A stretch of 64,000 nt of DNA. It comes from Pantanalinema sp. GBBB05. Lineage in GTDB: Bacteria > Cyanobacteriota > Cyanobacteriia > Leptolyngbyales > Leptolyngbyaceae. The notes under the pieces are model-generated. The model did no database searches. It worked only from the letters and a program-made list of their open reading frames with translations, and was not told the origin of the DNA. The DNA is taken from the NCBI GenBank assembly GCA_016743235.1, contig VRZD01000009.1:124001-188000 (forward strand). The letters run 5' to 3'. The translations under genes were made by a program, and so were the position numbers. Below are positions 18,298-26,098 of the stretch, piece by piece (positions within the stretch are counted from its first letter, which is position 1; each line of letters begins with the position of its first letter).

Positions 18298-18394
18298 AAC
18301 GTGAGAAATTTTTCATGGCGTGACGATTGGTAGGCAATGCCAGAAAGATTTCTCTACGGGGAATTTCTGGCTCCTACTCTGAGAGTTTCACGTT
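18298..18394 (+). promoter_or_regulatory. Structured leader before the transketolase-like gene
   Basis: An outer stem AACGTGA (18298-18304) with TCACGTT (18388-18394) encloses an 8-bp hairpin GCCAGAAA (18339-18346) / TTTCTGGC (18364-18371), which can be extended inward with a small bulge. A minor ACTC-tga-GAGT hairpin follows it. No T run follows, so it is not a simple fabF terminator. The three-way layout about 50 bases before the start codon fits a regulatory 5' UTR. Confidence 0.45.
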
Positions 18395-18446
18395 TGCCCT
18401 TCGGTGTCAGCTTTCCCAACCTCGCCCTAATCAGGACTAATCACCC

Positions 18447-20360
18447 ATGACGACTACGACCACTCGCTTCCCGATCGATTTATCTGCCTACAAACCCATT
18501 GCCTTAGATCCCACCAAACCCACACTCACCAACGAAGAGCGCGAAGCCCTCAAAGCCAATATTCAGCTTTGTCGGGATGCGATCATCTTCTTCACGGCAA
18601 CGGGGGCAGCGAGAGGCGTGGGTGGTCATACGGGTGGTCCCTACGACACAGTGCCCGAAGTGATGATTCTGGATGCCCTATTCCGGGGAGCCGCCGAAAA
18701 ATTTGTGCCGATCTTCTTTGATGAAGCCGGACACCGAGTGGGCACTCAGTATTTGATGGCAACCTTACACGGGGAACTGCCAGCCGAACAATTGATGCGC
18801 TACCGGGAAGCGGGATCTAAGTTACCTGGACACCCCGAATTAGGCTTAACTCCAGGGGTGAAATTTAGTTCCGGTCGGTTAGGGCATATGTGGCCCTATG
18901 TCAACGGAGTCGCCCTGGCAAATCCTGGCAAGGCTGTGTTCTGTCTCGGTTCCGATGGTTCCCAGCAGGAAGGGGATGATGCGGAAGCCGCTCGGTTAGC
19001 CGTCGCCCAACACCTCAATGTCAAACTAATCATTGATGATAATGATGTCACGATCGCGGGTCATCCGTCCAAGTACCTGCCCGGATTTAGCGTTGCTAAG
19101 ACCTTAACCGGACATGGCGTGAAGGTATTGGAAGGCGATGGTGAAGATCTGGATGGGCTGTACAGCCGGATCTACGAAGCAATTAACACTCCCGGTCCCG
19201 TGGCGGTGATTAACAAACGTCCCATGTGTCCCGGCATTGAAGGGCTGGAAGGTTCCAACCACGGGCATGATGTAATTTCAGTCAAACTGGCGATCGCCTA
19301 CCTGGAACAACGAGGTTTAACCGATGCGGTCAATTACCTGAAAGCGATTGAAACGCCTAAGCAAACCTATACATTCCTGGGTGTTAGCGACAAATGGGAT
19401 TCTAACCGCAACGTGTTTGGTGATGCGGTAGTGGGTGTTCTGGGTCGGATGAGCGAAGCAGAGCGTAAAGCCAACGTCGTCGTGATTGATAGCGACCTGG
19501 AAGGCTCCTGTGGTCTGAAGAAGATCCATGATGCCCATCCCGAAGTCTTCATTCCCTCCGGGATTATGGAGCGGGGTAATATTTCGGCGGCAGCTGGATT
19601 CGGCATGGAGAAAGGTAAGCAAGGGATTTTTGCCACCTTTGCCGCCTTCCTGGAAATGTGTATTTCCGAAATCACCATGGCGCGGTTGAACTACTCCAAC
19701 CTGCTGTGTCACTTCTCCCACTCGGGGATTGACGATATGGCAGACAACACTTGCCACTTTGGCATCAACAACTTCTTCGCCGATAACGGCTTAGATGACG
19801 GCTACGACACCAAGCTATACTTCCCGGCTGATGCCCATCAAATGAAAGCCTGTGTAGAAGCGGTGTTCTCCGATCCCGGTCTGCGGTTTATCTTCTCCAC
19901 CCGCTCCAAAACCCCAATGATTCTGGGAACCGATGGCAAAGATTTGTATGGCGAGGGCTATACCTTTGTGCCGGGTAAAGATGAAGTGGTGCGGGAAGGG
20001 AAAGCTGGCTACATCGTTGCCTTTGGTGATTCGCTGTATCGCGCCTTGGATGCGATCGAACGGCTGAAGCAAGAAGGGATTGAAGTTGGCTTGATCAACA
20101 AACCGACGCTGAATGTGGTGGATGAGGAAACGATCGCCAAAATCGGTAAATCGCCCTTCGTGTTAGTAGTGGAAGCCTTTAACCGGAAGACTGGCTTAGG
20201 TAGCCGCTTCGGTTCCTGGTTGCTGGAGCGGGGTTTAACCCCCAAGTATGCTTACCTCGGCACCCATGAAGAAGGTTGCGGTGGTTTGTGGGAACAGTAT
20301 CCCCACCAGGGCATTGATCCAGATGGCATTATCAGCAAAGTCAAGCAACTGATCGGTTAA
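18447..20360 (+). CDS. Divergent transketolase-like thiamine-diphosphate enzyme
   Basis: 637 residues with the three transketolase domains. The ThDP/Mg site is recognisable as LGSDGSQQEGDDAEAARLAV and IIDDNDVT (about 165-200). The catalytic Glu equivalent is in IMERGNISAAAGFG, and HSGIDDMADNTCHFG replaces the usual HDSIGxGEDGPTHQP loop. The C-terminal domain is present (GYIVAFGDSLYRALDAIERL). Canonical cyanobacterial transketolase is about 670 residues with SGHPGxPMG near its start; here the matching place reads RGVGGHTGGPYDTVPEV. The canonical Tkt is often next to acpP-fabF in cyanobacteria, so this gene occupies its place. Donor and acceptor substrates may differ. Confidence 0.8.
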   Translation: MTTTTTRFPIDLSAYKPIALDPTKPTLTNEEREALKANIQLCRDAIIFFTATGAARGVGGHTGGPYDTVPEVMILDALFRGAAEKFVPIFFDEAGHRVGTQYLMATLHGELPAEQLMRYREAGSKLPGHPELGLTPGVKFSSGRLGHMWPYVNGVALANPGKAVFCLGSDGSQQEGDDAEAARLAVAQHLNVKLIIDDNDVTIAGHPSKYLPGFSVAKTLTGHGVKVLEGDGEDLDGLYSRIYEAINTPGPVAVINKRPMCPGIEGLEGSNHGHDVISVKLAIAYLEQRGLTDAVNYLKAIETPKQTYTFLGVSDKWDSNRNVFGDAVVGVLGRMSEAERKANVVVIDSDLEGSCGLKKIHDAHPEVFIPSGIMERGNISAAAGFGMEKGKQGIFATFAAFLEMCISEITMARLNYSNLLCHFSHSGIDDMADNTCHFGINNFFADNGLDDGYDTKLYFPADAHQMKACVEAVFSDPGLRFIFSTRSKTPMILGTDGKDLYGEGYTFVPGKDEVVREGKAGYIVAFGDSLYRALDAIERLKQEGIEVGLINKPTLNVVDEETIAKIGKSPFVLVVEAFNRKTGLGSRFGSWLLERGLTPKYAYLGTHEEGCGGLWEQYPHQGIDPDGIISKVKQLIG

Positions 20361-20382
20361 TCACCGTTTACTTAACCTGAGG

Positions 20383-20421
20383 GCTGAGAACTGAGTTGAC
20401 TCTTGGTTCTCAGCTTTTTTA
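20383..20421 (+). terminator. Intrinsic terminator of the transketolase-like gene
   Basis: GCTGAGAAC (20383-20391) pairs perfectly with GTTCTCAGC (20406-20414), followed by six T at 20415-20420. It lies 23 bases after the stop codon. Confidence 0.85.
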
Positions 20422-20535
20422 TTGCCGATCTAATTTTGGGCACTCTGGTACTAGCTCGATCGTCAGCTCACGAAATTTCTTCCAGGAAATGTGTAGCTGT
20501 TTAGCAATTACCTAGACTGCTCTAAGGATCTGCCT

Positions 20536-21105
20536 GTGTCCTCATCTCTACCACCCGCGATCGCCATTCGTCTGGCGCGATCAGATGACATGCCCCATCT
20601 AGTCCGGCTGCAACTTGATTCAATTCAAACCCTGTGTGCCAAAGACTATACCCCAGAGCAACTGGAGGCATTGATTGATAGCAAAGCCAATATTCGGGTA
20701 TGGCAAGAACAAATTTTTGTGGCAGAAATCGCGGGGCAGATTGTCGGTTTTGGCGCTCTCGCTTTATGCCAACCCTCGATTAATGCCCTCTTTGTCGATC
20801 CCAATTTTGCCCGCCAAGGCATTGGGCAACAGTTATTAGCCACGTTAGAAAAAGCCGCTTTAGAGCGAAACATTCGCTGCCTCTGGGTATCTGCTTCCCT
20901 CACCGGAGTGCCGTTTTACCAAGCCCAGAAATATGAAACGGTTTGTCGGGATAGTGTCTGGTTGTCCTTACGACCTGTGCCCGTGATGACCATGAAAAAA
21001 GTGCTGATCCCACCCACCCAATCCGAAATTATTTGGACTTGGATTTGGTATAGCTTACTGATTCTGTTTGTGATTTGCGCGATCGTCCTGCCACTAATTT
21101 CTTAA
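20536..21105 (+). CDS. GNAT-family acetyltransferase with C-terminal membrane helix
   Basis: 189 residues. Residues 8-150 form a GNAT fold: the acetyl-CoA pyrophosphate loop is ARQGIGQQLLATLEKAA, preceded by the NALFVDP strand, and the C-terminal beta-strands with VPFYQAQKYE are normal. Residues about 163-188 (IIWTWIWYSLLILFVICAIVLPLIS) form one strongly hydrophobic helix, which anchors the enzyme to a membrane with the catalytic domain probably in the cytoplasm. The substrate is unknown. GNAT proteins usually lack such an anchor. The gene stands alone between two terminated units. Confidence 0.8.
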   Translation: MSSSLPPAIAIRLARSDDMPHLVRLQLDSIQTLCAKDYTPEQLEALIDSKANIRVWQEQIFVAEIAGQIVGFGALALCQPSINALFVDPNFARQGIGQQLLATLEKAALERNIRCLWVSASLTGVPFYQAQKYETVCRDSVWLSLRPVPVMTMKKVLIPPTQSEIIWTWIWYSLLILFVICAIVLPLIS

Positions 21106-21208
21106 GCCCAGAACGATACTCCCTAATCAAAATCGGAAGTGTAAACCCAGCAGATTAGCCTGCGATCGTTACCCCTCCGATTTAGTTCATCCAAATTTGT
21201 CAGTTAGA

Positions 21209-21379
21209 TTAGTTTAAGCCGAGCCACTGCAACAGACCTTGACCTGTCACATACTCGATCGCCAGGGCTAGAGCAAAGCCAATCATCGCCGCCCGACCAT
21301 TCAGGCGTTCAGCATACTCATTGAAACCAAACTTCGGTTCGCTCAACTTGGGGGTCACAGAAGGTTGAGGTTGAGTCAT
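21209..21379 (-). CDS. High-light-inducible one-helix protein (HLIP / CAB-ELIP superfamily)
   Basis: 56 residues, beginning MTQPQPSVTPKLSEPKFGFN. The chlorophyll-binding helix reads YAERLNGRAAMIGFALALAIEY, with the ExxNGRxAMxGF signature of HLIPs. These proteins sit in thylakoid membranes, bind chlorophyll and carotenoid as dimers, and protect nascent photosystem II and chlorophyll synthesis under excess light. A promoter (21423-21450) and an HLR1-like box (21395-21412) lie directly upstream, in line with light-stress control. Confidence 0.92.
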   Translation of the reverse strand: MTQPQPSVTPKLSEPKFGFNEYAERLNGRAAMIGFALALAIEYVTGQGLLQWLGLN

Positions 21380-21394
21380 GGGTCGCCTCGCTTA

Positions 21395-21412
21395 TTTACA
21401 AATCTTTACGTT
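21395..21412. promoter_or_regulatory. HLR1-like element (candidate RpaB site) in the hli leader
   Basis: The plus strand reads TTTACAAATCTTTACGTT. HLR1 is two (G/T)TTACA(T/A)(T/A) repeats separated by two bases. The first repeat TTTACAAA is perfect, the spacer is TC, and the second TTTACGTT has one mismatch. It sits between the predicted -10 and the start codon, a position where RpaB binding would be expected to repress in low light. Confidence 0.65.
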
Positions 21413-21422
21413 TCCTCTTTTT

Positions 21423-21450
21423 ATTGTAGACAGAGTCAGGCGATCGTCAA
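21423..21450 (-). promoter_or_regulatory. Promoter of the HLIP gene
   Basis: On the minus strand TTGACG (21450-21445) and TACAAT (21428-21423) are separated by 16 bases, close to the sigma-70 consensus. Transcription would start near 21416, giving a leader of about 36 bases that contains the HLR1-like box. Confidence 0.65.
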
Positions 21451-21604
21451 GGGATAGAGAGAAAACTCACCTAGATCGGACGGTGATCCCACCTCGGACT
21501 TGCCTTTGAGCCGATGTGCTGGCGAGAAGGAAGACGGTACAGTGGTAAGTGTAGCCTAATGACTGCCACATCATTGTTTGAAAGGGTCTGGATAAAGACG
21601 GCTT

Positions 21605-22588
21605 ATGAATAGAAAACTGACAGCTTGGATAAAACCCCTACTCAGAGCAGTCGTGTTGGGAGTGCTGGTAATTGCACTTGCCTTCGGTCACGGTAACGAT
21701 GCTCTAGCTGCTGGTGGGGGTCGGATTGGCGGTGGTTCCTTCCGCGCCCCAACTCGGGTGGCTCCCGCGCCTCGTAGTTATGCCCCTCCGGGTGGCTATG
21801 GCGGCTATGGCGGTGGATACTATCCCGGTGGTGGGATTGGCTTCCCATTCCTATTCCCGGTATTTGGCATTGGCGGTGGATTTGGGGGACTGTTTGGTAT
21901 CTTAATCTTCCTAGCCGTCGCCAACTTCCTGGTTCAAAGCTTCCGGCGGGCCCGATCGACCGATAACGATAGCTTAGGCTACGACACCGTCAGTAACCCA
22001 ACGATTTCCGTAGCCAAGGTACAGGTGGGGCTACTGTCAGCCGCCCGCGAGTTGCAAACTGAGTTGAATCAGATTGCTGCATCTGCGGATACAGGTTCTA
22101 CGGAAGGGTTAGCAGAAGTCTTACAGGAAACCTCATTGGCACTCTTACGCCATCCTGAATACTGGACACATGGGAATACGGCTGTTCAGCAAACCAAATT
22201 GGCAGCGGCTGAAGCCCAGTTTAATCGACTGGCTTTGGCAGAACGCAGCAAATTCAGTCGGGAAACCCTCTCGAATGTGAATAACCAACTGCGCCAAGCC
22301 CCAACCGTAGGCAGTTTACCGGCTGGAGAAACGAGTGGCGCCTTAGTCGAGTCCGCAGAGGAACCAGGAGAACACATTGTCGTAACCCTGTTAGTCGGAA
22401 CGCAAGGCAAGCTGGATCTACCCAAGGTGAATAGCTCCGACGATCTGCGTCAGGCATTGCAACAGTTGGGGGGTGTATCGAGCGATCGCCTACTAGCGCT
22501 AGAAGTTCTCTGGACACCTCAAGCCGACAACGAAGTGCTGAGCAAGAACGATCTCTTAGTGGAGTACCCGGATCTGCGACTGGTTTAG
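21605..22588 (+). CDS. DUF1517 family membrane protein
   Basis: 327 residues. The N-terminal hydrophobic stretch (about 8-28) and ALAAGGG look like a signal peptide or anchor. A glycine- and tyrosine-rich stretch (about 36-95, GGYGGYGGGYYPGGG) precedes a membrane segment (about 88-112, GGLFGILIFLAVANFLVQSF). The C-terminal half (about 135-327) is the DUF1517 domain found in cyanobacteria and plastids. Function is not established; a thylakoid or plasma membrane location is inferred. A strong bidirectional terminator follows. Confidence 0.8.
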   Translation: MNRKLTAWIKPLLRAVVLGVLVIALAFGHGNDALAAGGGRIGGGSFRAPTRVAPAPRSYAPPGGYGGYGGGYYPGGGIGFPFLFPVFGIGGGFGGLFGILIFLAVANFLVQSFRRARSTDNDSLGYDTVSNPTISVAKVQVGLLSAARELQTELNQIAASADTGSTEGLAEVLQETSLALLRHPEYWTHGNTAVQQTKLAAAEAQFNRLALAERSKFSRETLSNVNNQLRQAPTVGSLPAGETSGALVESAEEPGEHIVVTLLVGTQGKLDLPKVNSSDDLRQALQQLGGVSSDRLLALEVLWTPQADNEVLSKNDLLVEYPDLRLV

Positions 22589-22609
22589 TGAACGTCTAAA
22601 TTCCTTGAT

Positions 22610-22640
22610 AAGGGGTAGATCCAGGATCTACCCCTTTTGC
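22610..22640. terminator. Bidirectional terminator between DUF1517 and ygfZ
   Basis: The stem AAGGGGTAGATC (22610-22621) pairs with GATCTACCCCTT (22625-22636), with a three-base loop and a T run on the plus strand. It serves the convergent DUF1517 and ygfZ genes. Confidence 0.85.
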
Positions 22641-22643
22641 GTT

Positions 22644-23702
22644 TTATGGCGATTGGCGTTCCCGTTGCAGAAATGGCACATCGACTAATTCGCCTTGGCT
22701 CTCACCTACTTGCACCGTCAATCCGGCACTACCACCCACTTTTGTCCGCACGTACCCTAGCCCAAACCAGCCTTCGTTAGTTTCGGTCAGGCTAGTTAAA
22801 ATACCAGCCTTCTCGTTGTCTACCGTGATCGGGGTTCCGAGGTCTGCCGCTTGCTGTAAGCGAATCCCCCAAATCTGTTGTTTCACGCCTTTGTAAGTGT
22901 CTAATCGGGCGATCGTTTCTTGCCCAATGTAACAGCCTTTATTCAGCGAAATTGCCTGCCACAGACAGGCTTCCACCGCATTGAAGTCTTCGGTAAGTTC
23001 CTGATCGGGCATCGGTCGTCCTTGCTCAATCCGCAATTGTTCCCAGGCGCGATCGCCCATTGGCACTGCACCTACTTGGGTGAACGCTTGCCAAACATCG
23101 GCAGCAGACTGGCTATCCATGATCAAGGTATAGCCGGGAAGTGCTAAACCACTGCCAACTGCAATCCGAACCGGATGTCCTACTAGCATCAGTTCAACAT
23201 GATTACCATAGGGCTGTCCCACCAGTGCATCTGCTCCTAGTTGCTGCAACACAGCATCAGTTTCAGTTCCAATCAGACTAAACATGGCGGTTGATGTTGT
23301 CACATCCGTTAACGTGACTTTATCACCGAAGAAAATGTAGCGATCGAGCCATTGCAGCAAATACTCACGGCGATTGGGCGACACCACCACTAACACGGTG
23401 TCATCCAACACGTAAGCCGTTGCCAGATCGATCGTGCGTGCTGTTGAGGTGACGAATATCGTATCAGTGCCTTGTCCTGATTTCAGGAGTTTAAAGTCGT
23501 TGGTACTTTGGTTGTGCAGGAAGTTGAGGCGATCGCTGTCCGAAAGTTGAATCCGACCCCAATGGGAGCGATCGCACAGGGCTACCCCTTGCCTTGCCGC
23601 CTGAATTGCCATGGCATCATTGCAAAAACTCACAGGTACACTAACGGCAGCATCAAATATCGCTCCAGTTTTGCCCTGAATATCCGGTAAACTCTCACTC
23701 AT
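22644..23702 (-). CDS. ygfZ: Folate-binding protein YgfZ / GcvT-like
   Basis: 352 residues. The YgfZ/CAF17 signature K-G-C-Y-x-G-Q-E is present (SLNKGCYIGQETIARLDTYKG, about 250-270), with GcvT-type folate-binding folds on either side. YgfZ proteins use tetrahydrofolate to help assemble or repair certain Fe-S enzymes. It begins 54 bases after the ydcF stop and may be the last gene of the dienelactone hydrolase-DUF202-ydcF run. Confidence 0.85.
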   Translation of the reverse strand: MSESLPDIQGKTGAIFDAAVSVPVSFCNDAMAIQAARQGVALCDRSHWGRIQLSDSDRLNFLHNQSTNDFKLLKSGQGTDTIFVTSTARTIDLATAYVLDDTVLVVVSPNRREYLLQWLDRYIFFGDKVTLTDVTTSTAMFSLIGTETDAVLQQLGADALVGQPYGNHVELMLVGHPVRIAVGSGLALPGYTLIMDSQSAADVWQAFTQVGAVPMGDRAWEQLRIEQGRPMPDQELTEDFNAVEACLWQAISLNKGCYIGQETIARLDTYKGVKQQIWGIRLQQAADLGTPITVDNEKAGILTSLTETNEGWFGLGYVRTKVGGSAGLTVQVGESQGELVDVPFLQRERQSP

Positions 23703-23756
23703 AAATCACTTAGATGGGAGTCGCTAACCACGCATTACGTTAGCTGTTAGCTTACC

Positions 23757-24554
23757 TCACAACCATCCTCGTAACCGATAGATCACAATTCCCAGATATT
23801 CTTTGAGAGCGCGAGTCGTTTCCTTCAACCGCTCTGCTTCTGGCGCTAAGGTCAAAATAATTGACTGGGGTGAGTTTTGCATAGATTGCAGGTCGCGATC
23901 GGTGGTCAAAAAATCGACTGGGGCGGGAATGGCGTCAATTCCCTGCTTTTGGAAGATCAACAGCGATCGTGGCATATGCATCGCTGATGTGACTAACAAA
24001 ATCCGCCGAATGCCTTGGGCATCCATAATTTTTTTCACATTGACGGCATTTTCGTAAGTTGTTAACGAATCGGGTTCTTGCAAAATCGCTGACTTCGGAA
24101 CTCCCAGCAATTCCACAATTGCCGCCATATCCGCCGATTCTGGAGGTTCTTCTCCGCCCCAGTCAATCCGCCCACCAGCCAAGATAATGCGAGGGGCTTT
24201 GCCTTCCCGATATAGCTTGGCTCCATAAATCACCCGATCGCCCTCTTCACTTAAATCGACCCAGGGACGGGGTGAGGAAGCTGGTTTAGTAGCGCCCCCC
24301 AGTACCACAATCGCATCGGCTTTCGGTAGTTCTCCACGCGGCACATGCTGATACTCCAGCGATCGCACAATGCTATTACTCACCCAACCATTACTACTCA
24401 TCAGGAGAACAGCTAGCGCTAGAAAAATCGGGATCATCGCGAGTCGGCGGGGCAACTTCCATAACAACATGCCCAGCGTCACCACCATCAACACACATGC
24501 CAAACCTAGGGGATAAAGAAATAACGGTAAAAGTTTAGAGAGGAATAGAAACAT
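23757..24554 (-). CDS. YdcF family (DUF218) membrane protein
   Basis: 265 residues. Two N-terminal membrane segments (about 7-30 and 38-58) are followed by the DUF218 fold: ADAIVVLGGATKP (about 83-95), a central YGAKLYREGKAPRIILAGG and ENAVNVKKIMDAQGIRRILLVTSAMHMPRS. Members include SanA and ElyC, linked to envelope integrity; the biochemical role is unsettled. The start is six bases after the DUF202 stop, so the two are co-transcribed. Confidence 0.85.
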   Translation of the reverse strand: MFLFLSKLLPLFLYPLGLACVLMVVTLGMLLWKLPRRLAMIPIFLALAVLLMSSNGWVSNSIVRSLEYQHVPRGELPKADAIVVLGGATKPASSPRPWVDLSEEGDRVIYGAKLYREGKAPRIILAGGRIDWGGEEPPESADMAAIVELLGVPKSAILQEPDSLTTYENAVNVKKIMDAQGIRRILLVTSAMHMPRSLLIFQKQGIDAIPAPVDFLTTDRDLQSMQNSPQSIILTLAPEAERLKETTRALKEYLGIVIYRLRGWL

Positions 24555-24560
24555 GGTGAT

Positions 24561-25040
24561 TTAGCGACGGCGATTCATTGCTGAAAATGGCATGGCAGGA
24601 TCGTAACTCGATCGTGCCGGACGCAGCTTTGTAGACGTCGGGGACGATCGCGATTCATACGTCCGCCACACCATTAACGGAATGCTGATCAATCCCAACG
24701 TCACCACCACTACCGTCATACTCCAGACCAGCAATCGGCTGGGGCGATAATTCCCGCGTTCAATTTGCCAAAACACGCGGTTATATTGCCATGCGGCTAA
24801 GGCGATCGTCACGATGCCTAAAATCACCATGACGATGCCAAAGTTTTCATAACTGAACACTGGATGTCCAATGACTTCCTGTCCAGTTGTCGTCGCTTGT
24901 AACTGCCGAAGAAACAAAGCAAACCGAGCGATCGCAAAGCCAAAACTAATCAAGGCGATCGACGTTCGTAACCAGGCGAGAAACGTCCGTTCGTTGGCCT
25001 GATGTTCGCGTTGGCGATCGATCTTGGGTTCTTGAGTCAT
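24561..25040 (-). CDS. DUF202 inner membrane protein
   Basis: 159 residues with the DUF202 core: the amphipathic opening ANERTFLAWLRTSIALISFGFAIARF (about 16-41) and three membrane segments (about 26-45, 68-88, 107-128). Such proteins are small integral membrane proteins of unknown function. The C-terminal 30 residues are polar and variable. It is flanked by the dienelactone hydrolase and ydcF genes with very short gaps. Confidence 0.8.
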   Translation of the reverse strand: MTQEPKIDRQREHQANERTFLAWLRTSIALISFGFAIARFALFLRQLQATTTGQEVIGHPVFSYENFGIVMVILGIVTIALAAWQYNRVFWQIERGNYRPSRLLVWSMTVVVVTLGLISIPLMVWRTYESRSSPTSTKLRPARSSYDPAMPFSAMNRRR

Positions 25041-25063
25041 TCAGCCATCAGTAATTGGCGGTC

Positions 25064-25957
25064 CTACTGAGCCGGACGATTGATCATCCGAGGAATCAGG
25101 CGGGTTTTGGGTGGTAGTAGGCGGGAGTCTGACGAAGGAGTGGGCTGAGAACTAGCCTTGGGAGAACGAGAGAATAGTTCAGCAAAAAACTGTTGCATGG
25201 CAGCGAACGATCGGCGATCGGCGACTGGATTATATGCCGCTCCCTTTGAGGGATCATTGCCAGCCTCCGGGATAGTAAAGCTATGCACTGCGTTACCATA
25301 GCTCACGAGTTGCCAATCCACATCAGCCTTCCGCATTTCACCTTCAAAGGCAGCAACTTGCTCCGGTGGCACATAAGGATCATCGGCTCCATGTAGTACC
25401 AAAACCTTACCTCGAATGTTTTGAGCATCGGCTAGATTCGGTGTATCCAGATTGCCATGAAAACTGACAACTCCAGCCACAGGCGCACCACTGCGAGCCA
25501 ACTCCAGCACCACGCCACCGCCAAAGCAATAGCCGATCGCCGCAACTTGATTAGGCTGAACTAAAGGATGTTGTTGTAATGTGGTAAGTCCTGCCTTAGC
25601 GCGATCGCGCATCAAGGAACGATTCGAGCGATAAATGGTTGTCTGTGCTCCCGCATCCTTAGGGTTATTCGGACGGATGCCTTTGCCATACATATCGATC
25701 GCAAACGCGACGTACCCCAATTTGGCTAACTGTTCCGTACGCTGCTTGGCATAATTATCTAATCCCATCCAGGCATGGGCTACTAATACTCCTGGACGTT
25801 TGCCCTGAATCGCATCGTCATAGGCAAGATAGCCTTCTAGCACTGCGTCCCCGTGCTTGTACTCTACAACTTGGGTACGCACCACTGCTAAAGCATGAGT
25901 GCTGAGTAACAGAGCCGCAATTGGAGCCGTTAGAACAGCTAGTAGAGTATGTTTCAT
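25064..25957 (-). CDS. Exported dienelactone hydrolase family protein
   Basis: 297 residues from the ATG at 25957, where a signal peptide starts (MKHTLLAVLTAPIAALLLSTHALA); the ATG 12 codons upstream is rejected. The alpha/beta-hydrolase triad is C144 (GYCFGGG), D193 (HGADDPY) and H225 (AVHSF), the Cys-Asp-His set typical of dienelactone hydrolases. The substrate is unknown; the signal peptide indicates a periplasmic enzyme. It probably heads the operon DLH-DUF202-ydcF-ygfZ. Confidence 0.85.
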   Translation of the reverse strand: MKHTLLAVLTAPIAALLLSTHALAVVRTQVVEYKHGDAVLEGYLAYDDAIQGKRPGVLVAHAWMGLDNYAKQRTEQLAKLGYVAFAIDMYGKGIRPNNPKDAGAQTTIYRSNRSLMRDRAKAGLTTLQQHPLVQPNQVAAIGYCFGGGVVLELARSGAPVAGVVSFHGNLDTPNLADAQNIRGKVLVLHGADDPYVPPEQVAAFEGEMRKADVDWQLVSYGNAVHSFTIPEAGNDPSKGAAYNPVADRRSFAAMQQFFAELFSRSPKASSQPTPSSDSRLLPPKTRLIPRMINRPAQ

Positions 25958-26035
25958 CGCAATTTCAGTCAAATTAAGTAGCAACCGATTCACAGTATAC
26001 GAGTTGAATTGGCTGGACAGATTTTCGCTCCCAAC

Positions 26036-26066
26036 AAAAAACCGGACACTTTGACAGCATCCGGTT
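26036..26066 (-). terminator. Intrinsic terminator of ndhD
   Basis: On the minus strand AACCGGA (26066-26060) pairs with TCCGGTT (26046-26040), followed by a T run to 26036. It lies about 30 bases after the ndhD stop. Confidence 0.8.
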
Positions 26067-26098
26067 GATGAGGTACTTGTGCTGAGATACCTGGCAGT

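Noticed and set aside
18298..18394. TPP or cobalamin riboswitch in the transketolase-like leader
   Set aside because: The THI box (CUGAGA with ACCUGA) and the B12 box were not found in the region.
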